This document shows positions 54,512 to 63,773 of a stretch of DNA of 64,000 nt, one piece after another. The notes under the pieces were generated by a model. It saw only the letters and a list, made by a program, of their open reading frames with translations, was not told where the DNA came from and made no database searches. Numbering within the stretch: the stretch's first letter is position 1; each line of letters starts with the position of its first letter. Source of the stretch: Promethearchaeota archaeon (GTDB lineage Archaea > Asgardarchaeota > Lokiarchaeia > Sigynarchaeales > SOKP01); assembly GCA_019058515.1 (NCBI GenBank), contig JAHPYY010000063.1:1-64000 (forward strand), in the 5' to 3' direction. Made by a program: the position numbers and the translations under genes.

Positions 54512-55129
54512 TTATCTTGCTGATACGGCAATCCTTTCTACTTCGTCCTTCTTTCGCACTGCCCGAGAATCTTGCGAATTTTGAGCTGCCATAATTAATT
54601 CTTGTGCCAAATTCTCTCCAAAAGCATTTATATTTGAGTGAGATTTGGTCCCAATAGCCTGGATTAGATACTTTATTGCTAAATCTACTCTTCTTTGAGG
54701 GGAAATATCCACAGCAGAAGCGTAGGAAATGCCACCCATAGCAATTCTGGTCGTTTCTTCACGAGGAGCGGTGTTACAAATCGCATCTACGAGGACTTGG
54801 ATTGGATTTAGACCTGTTTTGATATTAATTAGTACAAATGCGTTTTTAATGCTTTTAACTAACTTTGATTTTTTCCCTGAATTATAGGAACTCTTGTGAC
54901 CTTTTATTTTCCCAGCTATAAATCCAGGGGATAGTAATCGATTAGTAAATCTTTCAATAATAGATACTTTTGAAGATTTCCAAAATCTCTTATGCTCGTG
55001 GCGTCCGCAACTATACGGTACAATAATAGGTTTTAAATTTATGTAATTTTCAAGAGTGAAATCCGAGATCTCAATATCCTTATACGACCATTGATTAAAG
55101 AGCATTATTTCAGTTTTTTCCTTGGACAT
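54512..55129 (-). CDS. rps7: Ribosomal protein S7
   Basis: 205-residue small-subunit head protein (uS7) that nucleates 16S assembly. Landmarks are SCGRHEHKRFWKSSKVSIIERF in the N-terminus, VDAICNTAPREETTRIAMGGISY, and DISPQRRVDLAIKYL. The C-terminal AQNSQDSRAVRKKDEVERIA is the archaeal/eukaryotic tail that contacts mRNA. It starts with ATG 55129. In most archaea it follows S12 in one operon; here S12 lies on the opposite strand and is divergent, 208 bases away. Confidence 0.97.
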   Translation of the reverse strand: MSKEKTEIMLFNQWSYKDIEISDFTLENYINLKPIIVPYSCGRHEHKRFWKSSKVSIIERFTNRLLSPGFIAGKIKGHKSSYNSGKKSKLVKSIKNAFVLINIKTGLNPIQVLVDAICNTAPREETTRIAMGGISYASAVDISPQRRVDLAIKYLIQAIGTKSHSNINAFGENLAQELIMAAQNSQDSRAVRKKDEVERIAVSAR

Positions 55130-55337
55130 ACTTCAAATCACGTTTAGCTAATAAAGCCGTAGCTCAAACTATTTAGAATTTAATATTTATAAATATACGA
55201 GATAACTTTAATTCTTTTTGGAAAATGTATTTAACTTTAGCAATGCGCTTACTCCTTCCCAATTATTTAATACAAAATTTTAAGTTTTAAGAAATATTTA
55301 GAAGGATATCGTATCATTAAAATTATATTTTACTACA

Positions 55338-55772
55338 ATGAGTAAACCTAAAGGATTGTACAGCGCAAGACAGTTAAGAAAAATAAGGAGAAAATTTCGC
55401 TGGAGCAAAACTAAATACAAAAGAAAGAGGCTTAAGTTAAAACAAAAAGTAGATCCCTTGGAAGGAGCACCTCAAGCACTTGGAATTGTTCTTGCAAAAG
55501 TAGGTCGTGAAAGCAAGCAACCAAACTCCGCAATAAGAAAATGCGTTAGGGTTCAATTAAAAAAGAATGGCAAAGCTATTACTGCATTTCTTCCTGGAGA
55601 TGGCGCACTAAACTTCATAGAAGAACACGATCGTGTCATCGTCGAGGGAATTGGAGGGGCTAAAGGTAGAAGTATTGGCGACCTCCCTGGTGTTAGATGG
55701 AAAGTAGTAAAAGTAAATGGAGTCTCTCTCGACGCACTTCTGAAAGGAATAAGGGAAAAACCCTTAAGGTAA
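55338..55772 (+). CDS. rps12: Ribosomal protein S12
   Basis: 144-residue decoding-centre protein (uS12). The conserved core includes [26 protein letters not shown] and the loop near PNSA, then [21 protein letters not shown] and the rRNA-contacting [16 protein letters not shown]. The archaeal N-terminal extension ([19 protein letters not shown]) is present. It starts with ATG 55338 and reads rightward, opposite to S7, NusA, L30e and the polymerase genes. An inversion of this gene relative to the classical cluster is implied. It ends TAA before a T-run terminator. Confidence 0.97.
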   Translation: MSKPKGLYSARQLRKIRRKFRWSKTKYKRKRLKLKQKVDPLEGAPQALGIVLAKVGRESKQPNSAIRKCVRVQLKKNGKAITAFLPGDGALNFIEEHDRVIVEGIGGAKGRSIGDLPGVRWKVVKVNGVSLDALLKGIREKPLR

Positions 55773-55792
55773 ATTTTTTTTTTGTATTTTTT
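55751..55792 (+). terminator. Hairpin plus T-tract after rps12
   Basis: AAGGG-AAAAA-CCCTT forms a five-base stem overlapping the last codons of rps12, followed by a ten-T run from about 55774 and a second T-rich stretch to 55792. It suits T-rich archaeal termination; the stem may be incidental because it lies in coding sequence. Confidence 0.4.
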
Positions 55793-55887
55793 AGAAACTA
55801 CGTCTATTCTTCTCTTTCTAATTTGTTTTATAAACATGTAAATTATTACCCAATAAATTTATTTTGGAAAGATTTAAATCTTAAATT

Positions 55888-56271
55888 ATGGCGAAAAAAA
55901 CTTGTCCTCAATGTGGAAGAAGATTAATGGGAGGACAGTATCCCAATTATGTTAAATGTGCGATTTGTGGATCAGAGTATTGCTATAAATGTTCCACAGC
56001 AGGACTATGTCCAACCCATTATGAATCTTTGACGGCTGACGATAAAAAAGAAGTAAAAAAAGTATATCGTTTATCCATATTCCTATTATTTATTTGTCTT
56101 ATAGCGGGAATAGTTGGATTTACATTCTTAATGGTTTTCTCAACTGAAGCGTGGCAATATGTTCTATTTATTTTCTTAATAATAGTTTATATCTTAAGCA
56201 TAATAGTCTTAACAAGATTGTACTGGAAAAGAAAGGTAAAGGCTCTCTTTTCCCAACATCAAGAAAAATAA
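55888..56271 (+). CDS. Zinc-ribbon membrane protein
   Basis: 127 residues. The N-terminal 55 hold a double zinc site (TCPQCGRRLM, KCAICGSEYCYKC, LCPTHYE) that looks like a B-box or cross-brace type fold. After a charged linker come two membrane helices (about 64-86 and 93-114) and a short basic tail. Proteins with a cytosolic zinc module anchored by two helices are common in Asgard genomes and often unassigned. It starts with ATG 55888, sits between S12 and NusA on the plus strand, and converges with NusA. Confidence 0.72.
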   Translation: MAKKTCPQCGRRLMGGQYPNYVKCAICGSEYCYKCSTAGLCPTHYESLTADDKKEVKKVYRLSIFLLFICLIAGIVGFTFLMVFSTEAWQYVLFIFLIIVYILSIIVLTRLYWKRKVKALFSQHQEK

Positions 56272-56272
56272 A

Positions 56273-56746
56273 CTAGTTTTTGGTATTTACGATTACATTA
56301 TCGACTTCAAAATGACGGAGGACGAGCTCTTTAATCTTTTTGATCATACTTCCATCTTTTCCGATGGCTTTTCCTCTATCTTGTGGTCTGACCGAAATAA
56401 TTACTGTTTTCTTTCGGTTTTTGCTCTCTTTAATTTCTATGTTTTGTACCTTAATGCCGTTTTTCGAAGTGTTAAGTATGTATTGGATGAATTTTGTCAG
56501 CTCCTCGGACCATGGTATAACATCAATCTTTTTCTGGAGTTTAGTCATTAAATCCTTAACATGTTCTCCCCCTTTACCAATTGCTTTTCCCACATCCTCC
56601 TTTTTAACTAGAAATATGATAACTTCGGAGTTGTTTCCGGGAGATTTAAAGATTAAGCAGTCTTTGATAATAGCGCCCGAGATATTATTGAAAAGCGAGA
56701 TTAGTTCCATCGCTTCTCGATCTATTCTAATGTTCTTCTTTATCAT
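56273..56746 (-). CDS. nusA: NusA-like KH-domain protein
   Basis: Archaeal NusA homologue, 157 residues, made only of the two KH domains without the bacterial N-terminal and S1 parts. KH1 has IIFLVKKEDVGKAIGKGGEHVKDL-type sequence with its GxxG loop GKGG; KH2 has SVRPQDRGKAIGKDGSMI with loop GKDG. The RNA-binding loops are intact. It starts with ATG 56746, 30 bases after L30e in the leftward polymerase operon, the classical archaeal order (rpoA2, L30e, nusA). Confidence 0.94.
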   Translation of the reverse strand: MIKKNIRIDREAMELISLFNNISGAIIKDCLIFKSPGNNSEVIIFLVKKEDVGKAIGKGGEHVKDLMTKLQKKIDVIPWSEELTKFIQYILNTSKNGIKVQNIEIKESKNRKKTVIISVRPQDRGKAIGKDGSMIKKIKELVLRHFEVDNVIVNTKN

Positions 56747-56776
56747 TTCTTAAATTTCCTTTATTCGGTTATACAT

Positions 56777-57145
56777 TTATTTTGACATTAAGGAGGAGAG
56801 ATCCGAATCTCCAAAGTCGTTTACGCCAATAACGCTAATCATATATGGCTTTGCGCACGCTAAACCTAAATCCCATGAGGACCCCTTGTAAGTGTGCAGG
56901 TAGAATTTATCTTTAGCGAGCGAATTGTAATAATTAAGTTGATCTGCAAATTCTTTAGGACAATTGTTAGCAATTATGATCATTTTAAACGATTTTTGTC
57001 TCAATTGCCTTAGAATTTGATTTTTACCGTAAATAATTTTTCCAGTTTTGTACACGACTCTTATGTTTGTGTCAATATCAAACTCCTTTTGTTTCTTTCG
57101 CGATAAGTCAATGTTCGTCGACTTACTTCCTTTTTTCTTTGCCAT
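56777..57145 (-). CDS. rpl30e: Ribosomal protein L30e
   Basis: 122-residue L7Ae/L30e-fold protein. The fold markers are NIRVVYKTGKIIYGKNQILR, the RNA-binding FKMIIIANNCPKEF, and the C-terminal GLACAKPYMISVIGVNDFGDS. It is somewhat longer than the ~100-residue norm because of a lysine-rich N-terminal 20 residues (MAKKKGSKSTNIDLSRKK). It starts with ATG 57145 and lies between rpoA2 and nusA as in most archaea, but is 171 bases from rpoA2. Confidence 0.93.
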   Translation of the reverse strand: MAKKKGSKSTNIDLSRKKQKEFDIDTNIRVVYKTGKIIYGKNQILRQLRQKSFKMIIIANNCPKEFADQLNYYNSLAKDKFYLHTYKGSSWDLGLACAKPYMISVIGVNDFGDSDLSSLMSK

Positions 57146-57316
57146 CGTCTACTCAACTAATACGGTATAATTATAGTAAGTGATTCTGTGATATAAAAAA
57201 TATACGATGTTTTATTATTTTTGCTATTTCTGCGGTTTTATTTTTAAGTAAAATTAGTGCGGATTAAATTTCTTTTCTAAATCAAATAGAATGTAATTGA
57301 AATCAATTACTTTCTC

Positions 57317-58516
57317 TTATCCTTTTTGGAGTTGTTTAATAATCTTTAGATTTGCATCTAAATCGAACATGACCGAAACTCGACCAGTTCCAATTGGAGT
57401 TACCTGCCCTAATATGACGTTTTCAGGGATTCCTAACAATCGTTCTTCCTCCCCATATAATCCCGCGTCAAGCAATTGGTTAACGGTTACTTCGAAAGCT
57501 GCTCGAGCAAATACGCTTGATTTCGTTCCGGAAATCCCATGTCGTCCAATCGACTGTATGGTTCCTGTGGTACACATCAAATCTGAAAGTATTAGCAAAT
57601 GACGTAAATCTACATCTAAACCTTGTTGTTCAAGTACTTTTTGAGATTCCTTTATAATCATGTTTCTAGCAGCTTCGATTCCGTATAACTTTTCTACCTC
57701 ATGGATGTGGTTTGAAACAGTTCTAGTGTTGTCTACTCCCGGTATTTGAACCACTCCCTGAAGGTTCGTACCTTCGGTCTTGATAACCCATTCGTTATTG
57801 TCATCAGAAGGAGTTAATAACCCTCGTTTGACTCCTCTTATACCCTTTACTACTTTTTTCAGTATTTTTTCCCTAAGTTTTTGCAAGTTTTGCAAGTCTT
57901 CAATTCCAGGGTCAATAATAATAGAATTACCTTCACGATTGATTGTCCCCTTCTTTTTGTACCGTTTCAGGATCTCAGGAATAACTTCGATATCAATGCC
58001 CTTTTTTTCGCATACTTCAGGAATCAAATTAATAACAATGTTCCAATTAACGAAATCTAAATCGACATCACTTGTAATCTGTTCAATTCTTATCTGTTCG
58101 ATGCTATTATGAACTTTAATTGCCTCTTCTTCAGAATGGCGATAATTCTTCTCTAAGTAAATATCCATCGCCGGTGTGCTTGGAAAACGGCGCGCGTCTA
58201 CAATTTCAATTAACCTTGGAAGTCCTTGGGTTACTGAAAATTCTTCTACTCCTGCATAATGAAAGGTACGGAGAGTCATTTGAGTTCCAGGTTCTCCAAT
58301 AGATTGCGCTGCAACCGTTCCTACTGGTTCTGAAGCTTCTACAACTGCGTTTGTAAAATTAATGAAAATTTTATTAAGTAAATACTCGAGTTGTTCTTCC
58401 TCCAACTCCTCATCAATTATTTTATCTCTAATTTTTTCTATTAAATCTTTGGGAATTCCATCCTGTTTAAGTTCGTCTAAGCTTTCTTCCAACTTTTTTT
58501 TCGTAACTTTTACCAT
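57317..58516 (-). CDS. rpoA2: RNA polymerase subunit Rpo1C (A'')
   Basis: C-terminal part of the largest subunit, split from A' as in archaea. It contains the trigger-loop region [20 protein letters not shown] and the jaw. The closing clamp-core motif is [20 protein letters not shown], followed by [19 protein letters not shown]. At 399 residues it has the expected size. It starts with ATG 58516, 27 bases after rpoA1 on the same strand, so the two are co-transcribed. Retention of the split argues against a fused A subunit as seen in some Heimdall lineages, a weak taxonomic clue. Confidence 0.96.
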   Translation of the reverse strand: MVKVTKKKLEESLDELKQDGIPKDLIEKIRDKIIDEELEEEQLEYLLNKIFINFTNAVVEASEPVGTVAAQSIGEPGTQMTLRTFHYAGVEEFSVTQGLPRLIEIVDARRFPSTPAMDIYLEKNYRHSEEEAIKVHNSIEQIRIEQITSDVDLDFVNWNIVINLIPEVCEKKGIDIEVIPEILKRYKKKGTINREGNSIIIDPGIEDLQNLQKLREKILKKVVKGIRGVKRGLLTPSDDNNEWVIKTEGTNLQGVVQIPGVDNTRTVSNHIHEVEKLYGIEAARNMIIKESQKVLEQQGLDVDLRHLLILSDLMCTTGTIQSIGRHGISGTKSSVFARAAFEVTVNQLLDAGLYGEEERLLGIPENVILGQVTPIGTGRVSVMFDLDANLKIIKQLQKG

Positions 58517-58543
58517 AATTGCTCACTCATAACTATTAAATAT

Positions 58544-61507
58544 TTATTGACTTGCTTTCCAATCTAAAAAACCCTTGGTTACCTTTCCCCTCCAAATCGC
58601 ATTTTTCCCTGTTTCTTGTTCGTACGCTTGCATTAACTCTGCCTCATCAGATTCTTTCACCTCTTCCTTAGGAGCGGATTTTTCTATTTCAACTTTTTTA
58701 GGTTGAGCTTTCTTCTTAGCCGCTTTCTTTTTAGGCGCGAGAGCCTTTTTGGGTGCTTTGGTTTTCTTTGTTTCTCGTTTTTTCATTGTTTCGTGAATCT
58801 CATCAATATCAAGAGATTTAGCTTTAAGAAGCAGCACATCCAAATTAACTGCTTGCCCGTGATCAGTCATTTGAGGGTTTACTGAATCATCCCCGAATTC
58901 AAACTGAATGATATTCTTATCTGCGTTTCTTACGGTTCCATCGTTTTCGATTACTAAATCTTGCAGCGCGTTTACCAATCTTCGTTGCATATAACCACTT
59001 GTAGAAGTTCTCACCGCTGTATCGACTAATCCTTCTCTTCCTCCCATCGAGTGGAAGAAGAATTCAGTAGGATTTAGTCCCCGTCGATAGGATGATGATA
59101 CGAATCCCCGCGCTTTTGGTGATAAATCGTTAACTTTAAAGTGTGGTAAAGTTCTCATGCTATAGCCTCGATTAATCCTCTCTCCTCTTATGGCTTGTTG
59201 ACCTACAACAGCGGACATCTGACCTAAATTGAGAATATTTCCACGAGCTCCAGATTTTGTCATAATAACCGAATGAGCTTCATCTCCGATGTAGAATGCA
59301 GCCGCTTCGTTAGCTTTACTACGAGCTTCATTTAGCACCTGTCTAATTCGTAATTCTAGAGTTTCTCTCATAGAGCGTCCAGGAGCTCTTTTTAATACAT
59401 TAGTGTCATTTTCGTAAAACGCTTTGATAAATTTTGCCGCTTCTAACTTAGCATCCGATAAAATATCTTGTATGGCATCATAGGCTTGTCCTTTTACGTA
59501 GACTTCGTCTAAACCCATCGTCATACCGTTTAACCGAATGACGTAAAGAAGCATTTTTGTAGCGTTGTCTAAAAATTCTCTCCCTCTTGCATTTCCGTGA
59601 TCTTTGATAATTCTTTGCAGTATGCTGTTTGACTGCATAGCTCCAAAAGAATTTTCATCAATAGTGCCCGTGATTAACTTACCATTTCTAATGGTAACAT
59701 AGGCGTCGTATTTGCAGTTTTCTTCTTCGCACTTTTGACCTTCTTTAGTGAAGCATTTCTTGCAAAATTTTGAGCGTACTTTAATATTTAGATCGTCGGG
59801 AAATAATGTGCTAAATATTTGTTTTCCAGAATATAGAGGTTCTGGCTTCGTAACTACCGGCTCTAAATCTTCTAAATTAAACTCAGGGTGAAAATCGAAA
59901 ATATCCCCGTTAAAAAGTAATTTTAACGTATCCTTTTGGTTGTATAAAGAATCTCTGCTTGTGAATTGAAATACTGAAGAAATAAAATCTTGAATTCCTC
60001 CAAGAATAGGCCCCCCAAATCTGGGTGTTAAAATGTGTTCCTGAACTTTAAGAAGTAGTTCTGCTTCAGTTCTCGCTTCTTCGCTCTGAGGGACATGGAG
60101 ATTCATTTCGTCTCCGTCAAAATCAGCGTTGTATGGAGGGCACACCGTTAAATTCAATCGAAAGGTCCTACCATCCATGATTCTAACCTCGTGAGCCATA
60201 ATCGACATTCTGTGGAGAGAAGGTTGTCGGTTAAATAACACGAGATCTCCGTTATCCAAATGTCGTTCAACAGTAAATCCCGGTGCTAGCATGTCAGCTA
60301 TGATTTTTCTGTTTTTTACATATCTAAGATCGATTCTTCTTCGATCATTCCGGATTATGTAATTTGCACCCGGATGTTTGTTTGGTCCATTTAAGACTAA
60401 TTGCTTCATTTCTTCGATATTCCAATCATTAACATTTGTAGGGATTGTTAATACTTTTGCAATTTGTCGAGGGACTCCTACTTCGTTTATACTAATGTAA
60501 GGATTTGGAGATATAACGCTTCGAGCCGAAAAATCGACTCTTTTTCCACTTAAGTTGCTTCGAAATCTACCTTCTTTTCCTTTTAGACGTTGTGTAAGAG
60601 TTCTTAACGCTCTACCTGAACGATGTCTAGCAGGGGGAATGCCTGATACTTGATTATCGAAGTAAGTTGTAATGTGATATTGCAATAATTCCCAGAGATC
60701 TTCGACAATTAGATGAGGTGCGCCAGCATCAATGTTTTCTCTCAACCTTTGGTTAATACGAATAACATCCACTAATTTATGAGTTAGATCGTCTTCTGAT
60801 CTAATACCACTATCTAGAGTGATTGAAGGTCGAGCACAAACAGGAGGTATCGGTAAGACTGTAAAAATTACCCATTCCAACCTCGCGTTTTCAGGTGAGA
60901 CTCCAAGTATGCGAAGATCTACATCGCTCATCTTTTTTAATCGTTCTAAAATTTCTATAGGGGTGAGGCGACGAGATCCTTTTCCTTCTTCTTCTTCGTA
61001 AAAAGTAGTGGGTTTTTCTAGTATGATTTTTTTCTTTTTTGCTCCACAATAGTGGCAAATTTTAGACTTTCTAGCCCTTTTAAACACAATTTTGCTTGCA
61101 TCCTCGTCCCCTTCAAAAAATAATTTTCGGTGCTGAATCTGTTCTTTCTTGAATTTTTCCTTTTCTTCCTCAGTAAGCATTAATTTTGAGCACGATGGAC
61201 AAATACTTCTTAGTACTTTAAGCACTTTTTTCGCATATCCCACATGAATGACTGGACGAGCCAACTCGATGTGTCCGAAGTGCCCCATACAGTTGCTAAC
61301 AAGATTTCCACAGGTTTGGCATCTTTGACCCGGTTCAATCGTTCCGAGTCGTTGGTCCATTAAGCCTGACGGTATGGGGAGACCATCTTCGTCGTAAGTA
61401 TCAGCTGTAATAATACGAGCCGCGCTCATTTTTCGAATTTCGTCTGGACTAAGAAGACCGAATTTTATTCGGTCAATCATTTTAGTTCTTGAATAAGTAT
61501 AACTCAT
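58544..61507 (-). CDS. rpoA1: RNA polymerase subunit Rpo1N (A') with basic C-terminal tail
   Basis: 987-residue N-terminal part of the largest subunit. Zinc sites are CQTCG...CMGHFGH and CPSCS/CHYCG. The active-site motif NADFDGDEMNLH lies near 458-469 and its three Asp chelate the catalytic magnesium. Bridge-helix sequence FFFHSMGGREGLVDTAVRT is conserved. After about residue 905 comes a tail rich in Lys, Ala and Pro (KKTKAPKKALAPKKKAAKKK and acidic runs), unusual for archaeal A'. It starts with ATG 61507, with Shine-Dalgarno GGAGG about 12 bases upstream and a TATA-like ACTATAAATG. No rpoB or rpoH gene is adjacent upstream. Confidence 0.97.
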   Translation of the reverse strand: MSYTYSRTKMIDRIKFGLLSPDEIRKMSAARIITADTYDEDGLPIPSGLMDQRLGTIEPGQRCQTCGNLVSNCMGHFGHIELARPVIHVGYAKKVLKVLRSICPSCSKLMLTEEEKEKFKKEQIQHRKLFFEGDEDASKIVFKRARKSKICHYCGAKKKKIILEKPTTFYEEEEGKGSRRLTPIEILERLKKMSDVDLRILGVSPENARLEWVIFTVLPIPPVCARPSITLDSGIRSEDDLTHKLVDVIRINQRLRENIDAGAPHLIVEDLWELLQYHITTYFDNQVSGIPPARHRSGRALRTLTQRLKGKEGRFRSNLSGKRVDFSARSVISPNPYISINEVGVPRQIAKVLTIPTNVNDWNIEEMKQLVLNGPNKHPGANYIIRNDRRRIDLRYVKNRKIIADMLAPGFTVERHLDNGDLVLFNRQPSLHRMSIMAHEVRIMDGRTFRLNLTVCPPYNADFDGDEMNLHVPQSEEARTEAELLLKVQEHILTPRFGGPILGGIQDFISSVFQFTSRDSLYNQKDTLKLLFNGDIFDFHPEFNLEDLEPVVTKPEPLYSGKQIFSTLFPDDLNIKVRSKFCKKCFTKEGQKCEEENCKYDAYVTIRNGKLITGTIDENSFGAMQSNSILQRIIKDHGNARGREFLDNATKMLLYVIRLNGMTMGLDEVYVKGQAYDAIQDILSDAKLEAAKFIKAFYENDTNVLKRAPGRSMRETLELRIRQVLNEARSKANEAAAFYIGDEAHSVIMTKSGARGNILNLGQMSAVVGQQAIRGERINRGYSMRTLPHFKVNDLSPKARGFVSSSYRRGLNPTEFFFHSMGGREGLVDTAVRTSTSGYMQRRLVNALQDLVIENDGTVRNADKNIIQFEFGDDSVNPQMTDHGQAVNLDVLLLKAKSLDIDEIHETMKKRETKKTKAPKKALAPKKKAAKKKAQPKKVEIEKSAPKEEVKESDEAELMQAYEQETGKNAIWRGKVTKGFLDWKASQ

Positions 61508-61817
61508 AATACTAAATCCTCCATTTAAAACTTACATTTATAGTAATTTGGTTTAAATTTTCAAAAAAAGTAACCTTTATCATAAAATATTACATCCTCT
61601 TGTTTTTTCTTACACAAAATAGCGCAAAACAAGATTTTAAAACTCTCCACTGAAATTTTAAATACTTTAAAAAATAAAAAATTTTCGTTTTTTCGATTTT
61701 TTTGCTCAATTGACACATGTTCTTGAACAAAAGCACAAAAATAGCTGACATAATTGAATCTACTTAAATACTTAGGGCTTAGAACTTTAAAAGTTAGCAA
61801 AAAAACAAGAGCAAAGT
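61508..61817. promoter_or_regulatory. Intergenic region upstream of rpoA1
   Basis: 310 bases. Near rpoA1, GGAGG at about 61521-61525 and ACTATAAATG near 61538-61548 form a plausible promoter and ribosome site. The rest is A/T tracts with no convincing gene; the terminator of the neighbouring 359-residue protein gene should lie here. Confidence 0.4.
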
Positions 61818-62897
61818 TTACATTTTATGCAATCTTTCTTTTTCAGCCGTGTAGGCATCTTCAATCACATTCAAATATTCTAAGAGAACTTCGTCTGATT
61901 TTGATTTACTTTCGTACCTATCTTTTATCATATTTAACAAGTATTTTGGAAAAATGCGTTTAATTTTAAAATCAGATATCATACCATAATATTCGTTGTT
62001 TTGATCTTCTTGAAACACTTCTATTAAATTATTCTCCCACAGAATACCAATAACCTTATCTACATCTTCCACGTACTTCTTCATTAATTTTTCTACATCC
62101 TGTTTAGTCACAACTGCTGTTCTGATTAGTCTTAAAGTCTCATAAACTTGAGGATCTAGGATTGCGTCGATTAATTTGAGATTATCAAATTCAGTTGTTT
62201 TATAAGAGGTGAAAAAATTAATCACAGCTCTTTTGTACTCTTTCTCTAATTGTTTTGGTAAGCCTTTTTCAACTGGCTTGTTGAATATTTCTACAGGGGG
62301 TATTCTAAGTATTAGTAAGTCGTTAATTAAAAAAACAAGCTCTGAAGACATTCCCTTCACAGAAAATTCCTTTATCAATTCTCGTTTTATCAAATCAACT
62401 ATTATCGTATCAAGATCAATGACGACTTGATTAAATTTATCCTTTAGCCATATCGTTAATTCCGATTTTGATACAACTCCTTCTTCTTGGAGACGGTTCA
62501 AAATAGCTCGTTTCATCTCGTCGTGATAGGTCATGGCTAGTTGTTGTTCCTCATTCAATGAAGGATAGAGAGAAATTCTCTGAAAAAGTGAAGGGATCAT
62601 CCCAATGTATTTACCTTCTTCAATATTTTGTTGAATAATTCTAGCAACCTCTGCCAAAGCCCCTTCGAAAGAGTCGGGGTCGTCATCCAACTTTAATAAA
62701 AGTAAAAGGTAAAGATTTTGCTCAGAACCCGTGTAATACGACGCTATATTAAGAGCACCAACCATTAGACTTATCATTCCTACCTCTGCGCTATATTCAT
62801 GGATTCTATACACTTGCATAAGTGTTTGATCCCTTACATTAAGATCTTTTGGATACCTAGCTAAGATTTCTGTTCCACTTCTATCCTCCCATTTCAT
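61818..62897 (-). CDS. Asgard-type conserved protein with longin/roadblock-like N-terminus (tentative)
   Basis: 359 residues. The N-terminal ~115 (WEDRSGTEILARYPKDLN, then EVGMISLMVGALNIASYY and LYLLLLLKLDDDPD) follow a strand-rich alpha-beta plan like longin/profilin-type domains that accompany small GTPases. The remainder is helical with two winged-helix-like units (LNRLQEEGVVSKSELTIWL, and VVTKQDVEKLMKKYVEDVDK). The initiating Met to WEDRSG spacing supports the ATG at 62897. A GTPase fragment 0.9 kb away supports a trafficking-like context, though proximity alone is weak evidence. No function can be assigned. Confidence 0.55.
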   Translation of the reverse strand: MKWEDRSGTEILARYPKDLNVRDQTLMQVYRIHEYSAEVGMISLMVGALNIASYYTGSEQNLYLLLLLKLDDDPDSFEGALAEVARIIQQNIEEGKYIGMIPSLFQRISLYPSLNEEQQLAMTYHDEMKRAILNRLQEEGVVSKSELTIWLKDKFNQVVIDLDTIIVDLIKRELIKEFSVKGMSSELVFLINDLLILRIPPVEIFNKPVEKGLPKQLEKEYKRAVINFFTSYKTTEFDNLKLIDAILDPQVYETLRLIRTAVVTKQDVEKLMKKYVEDVDKVIGILWENNLIEVFQEDQNNEYYGMISDFKIKRIFPKYLLNMIKDRYESKSKSDEVLLEYLNVIEDAYTAEKERLHKM

Positions 62898-63160
62898 AAC
62901 TATTAATCCGATAGGCAGTATTTTTCACCAATATCTTTTCTGGTTGCTTCAAACAAGCTATTTTTTACATTTGCTTATCACTTATACATTAAGCAATAAT
63001 ACATTGTAATAATTAACTACATTACTTTAAGGTGTTAGAGGACATTTTTATATTTTTTTAAAAAACCATTATCCTTATAATATATCGCCGTTAGAATGAG
63101 GTGTTTTCGCAAAATTGGGGAAAAGAAAGGTTTTAACGAGTATCTGCATATATTAACACA

Positions 63161-63766
63161 ATGAAAGAGCTTAAGAAAATTGTTCAGTCTAAACTCTTTT
63201 GTTTTCTAATTCAATGCTTAATTCTGTATGTAAGCGTAAATTTAGTTAGGTATTCGATTTACATACCAATAAGCTCTGACACTACTTTTGAACGACACCT
63301 AATCATTAACTTCCTATCAGATTATGTGATATTCAATACCCTACAAGAAATGGGATTCATGTTCCTTCTGTGGTTTTATGTCTCTTTAGTACCGATTATT
63401 ATATTCTTAGATTATAGGAAAAGTTATGTGGTTAATCTTACAACATTTTTCGTTATTAATTTCTTTTTTTACGCGTTCTTATTTAAATACGCAAAGCTAA
63501 AATTCGATTCCGTTTTTTCTGTGCTGTTTCCAAGGACAATCGTGCTTGCATTGTTTGTTCTTCTTAGCACATTCGTTTTATCCTTGATACTTGAGGCTTT
63601 AGTAGACACTTTTATTAAACCCGATTATAACAATCTCGAACTATTATACCAGAATAGTAGATCTACTTGCCCAAATTGTGGTGAAACATTCGAATCTATT
63701 CCAATCTATTGCTATAATTGCAACGCAATGATAAGAAACGACTTTATAGAAGACAAGGAAAAATAA
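63161..63766 (+). CDS. Four-helix membrane protein with C-terminal zinc ribbon
   Basis: 201 residues, ATG start. Four hydrophobic helices (about 15-33, 60-83, 86-108, 122-148) are followed by a soluble tail with a zinc ribbon, STCPNCGETFE then IYCYNCNAMI. Such zinc-ribbon-tailed membrane proteins are common in archaea and have no known reaction. The tail is probably cytoplasmic. It converges with the GTPase gene across only 7 bases. Confidence 0.7.
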   Translation: MKELKKIVQSKLFCFLIQCLILYVSVNLVRYSIYIPISSDTTFERHLIINFLSDYVIFNTLQEMGFMFLLWFYVSLVPIIIFLDYRKSYVVNLTTFFVINFFFYAFLFKYAKLKFDSVFSVLFPRTIVLALFVLLSTFVLSLILEALVDTFIKPDYNNLELLYQNSRSTCPNCGETFESIPIYCYNCNAMIRNDFIEDKEK

Positions 63767-63773
63767 TTTACTT

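Noticed and set aside
61561..61800. Leftward 79-codon frame upstream of rpoA1
   Set aside because: The product is dominated by F, K and I as expected from A/T-rich noise, with no start context or neighbours supporting it.
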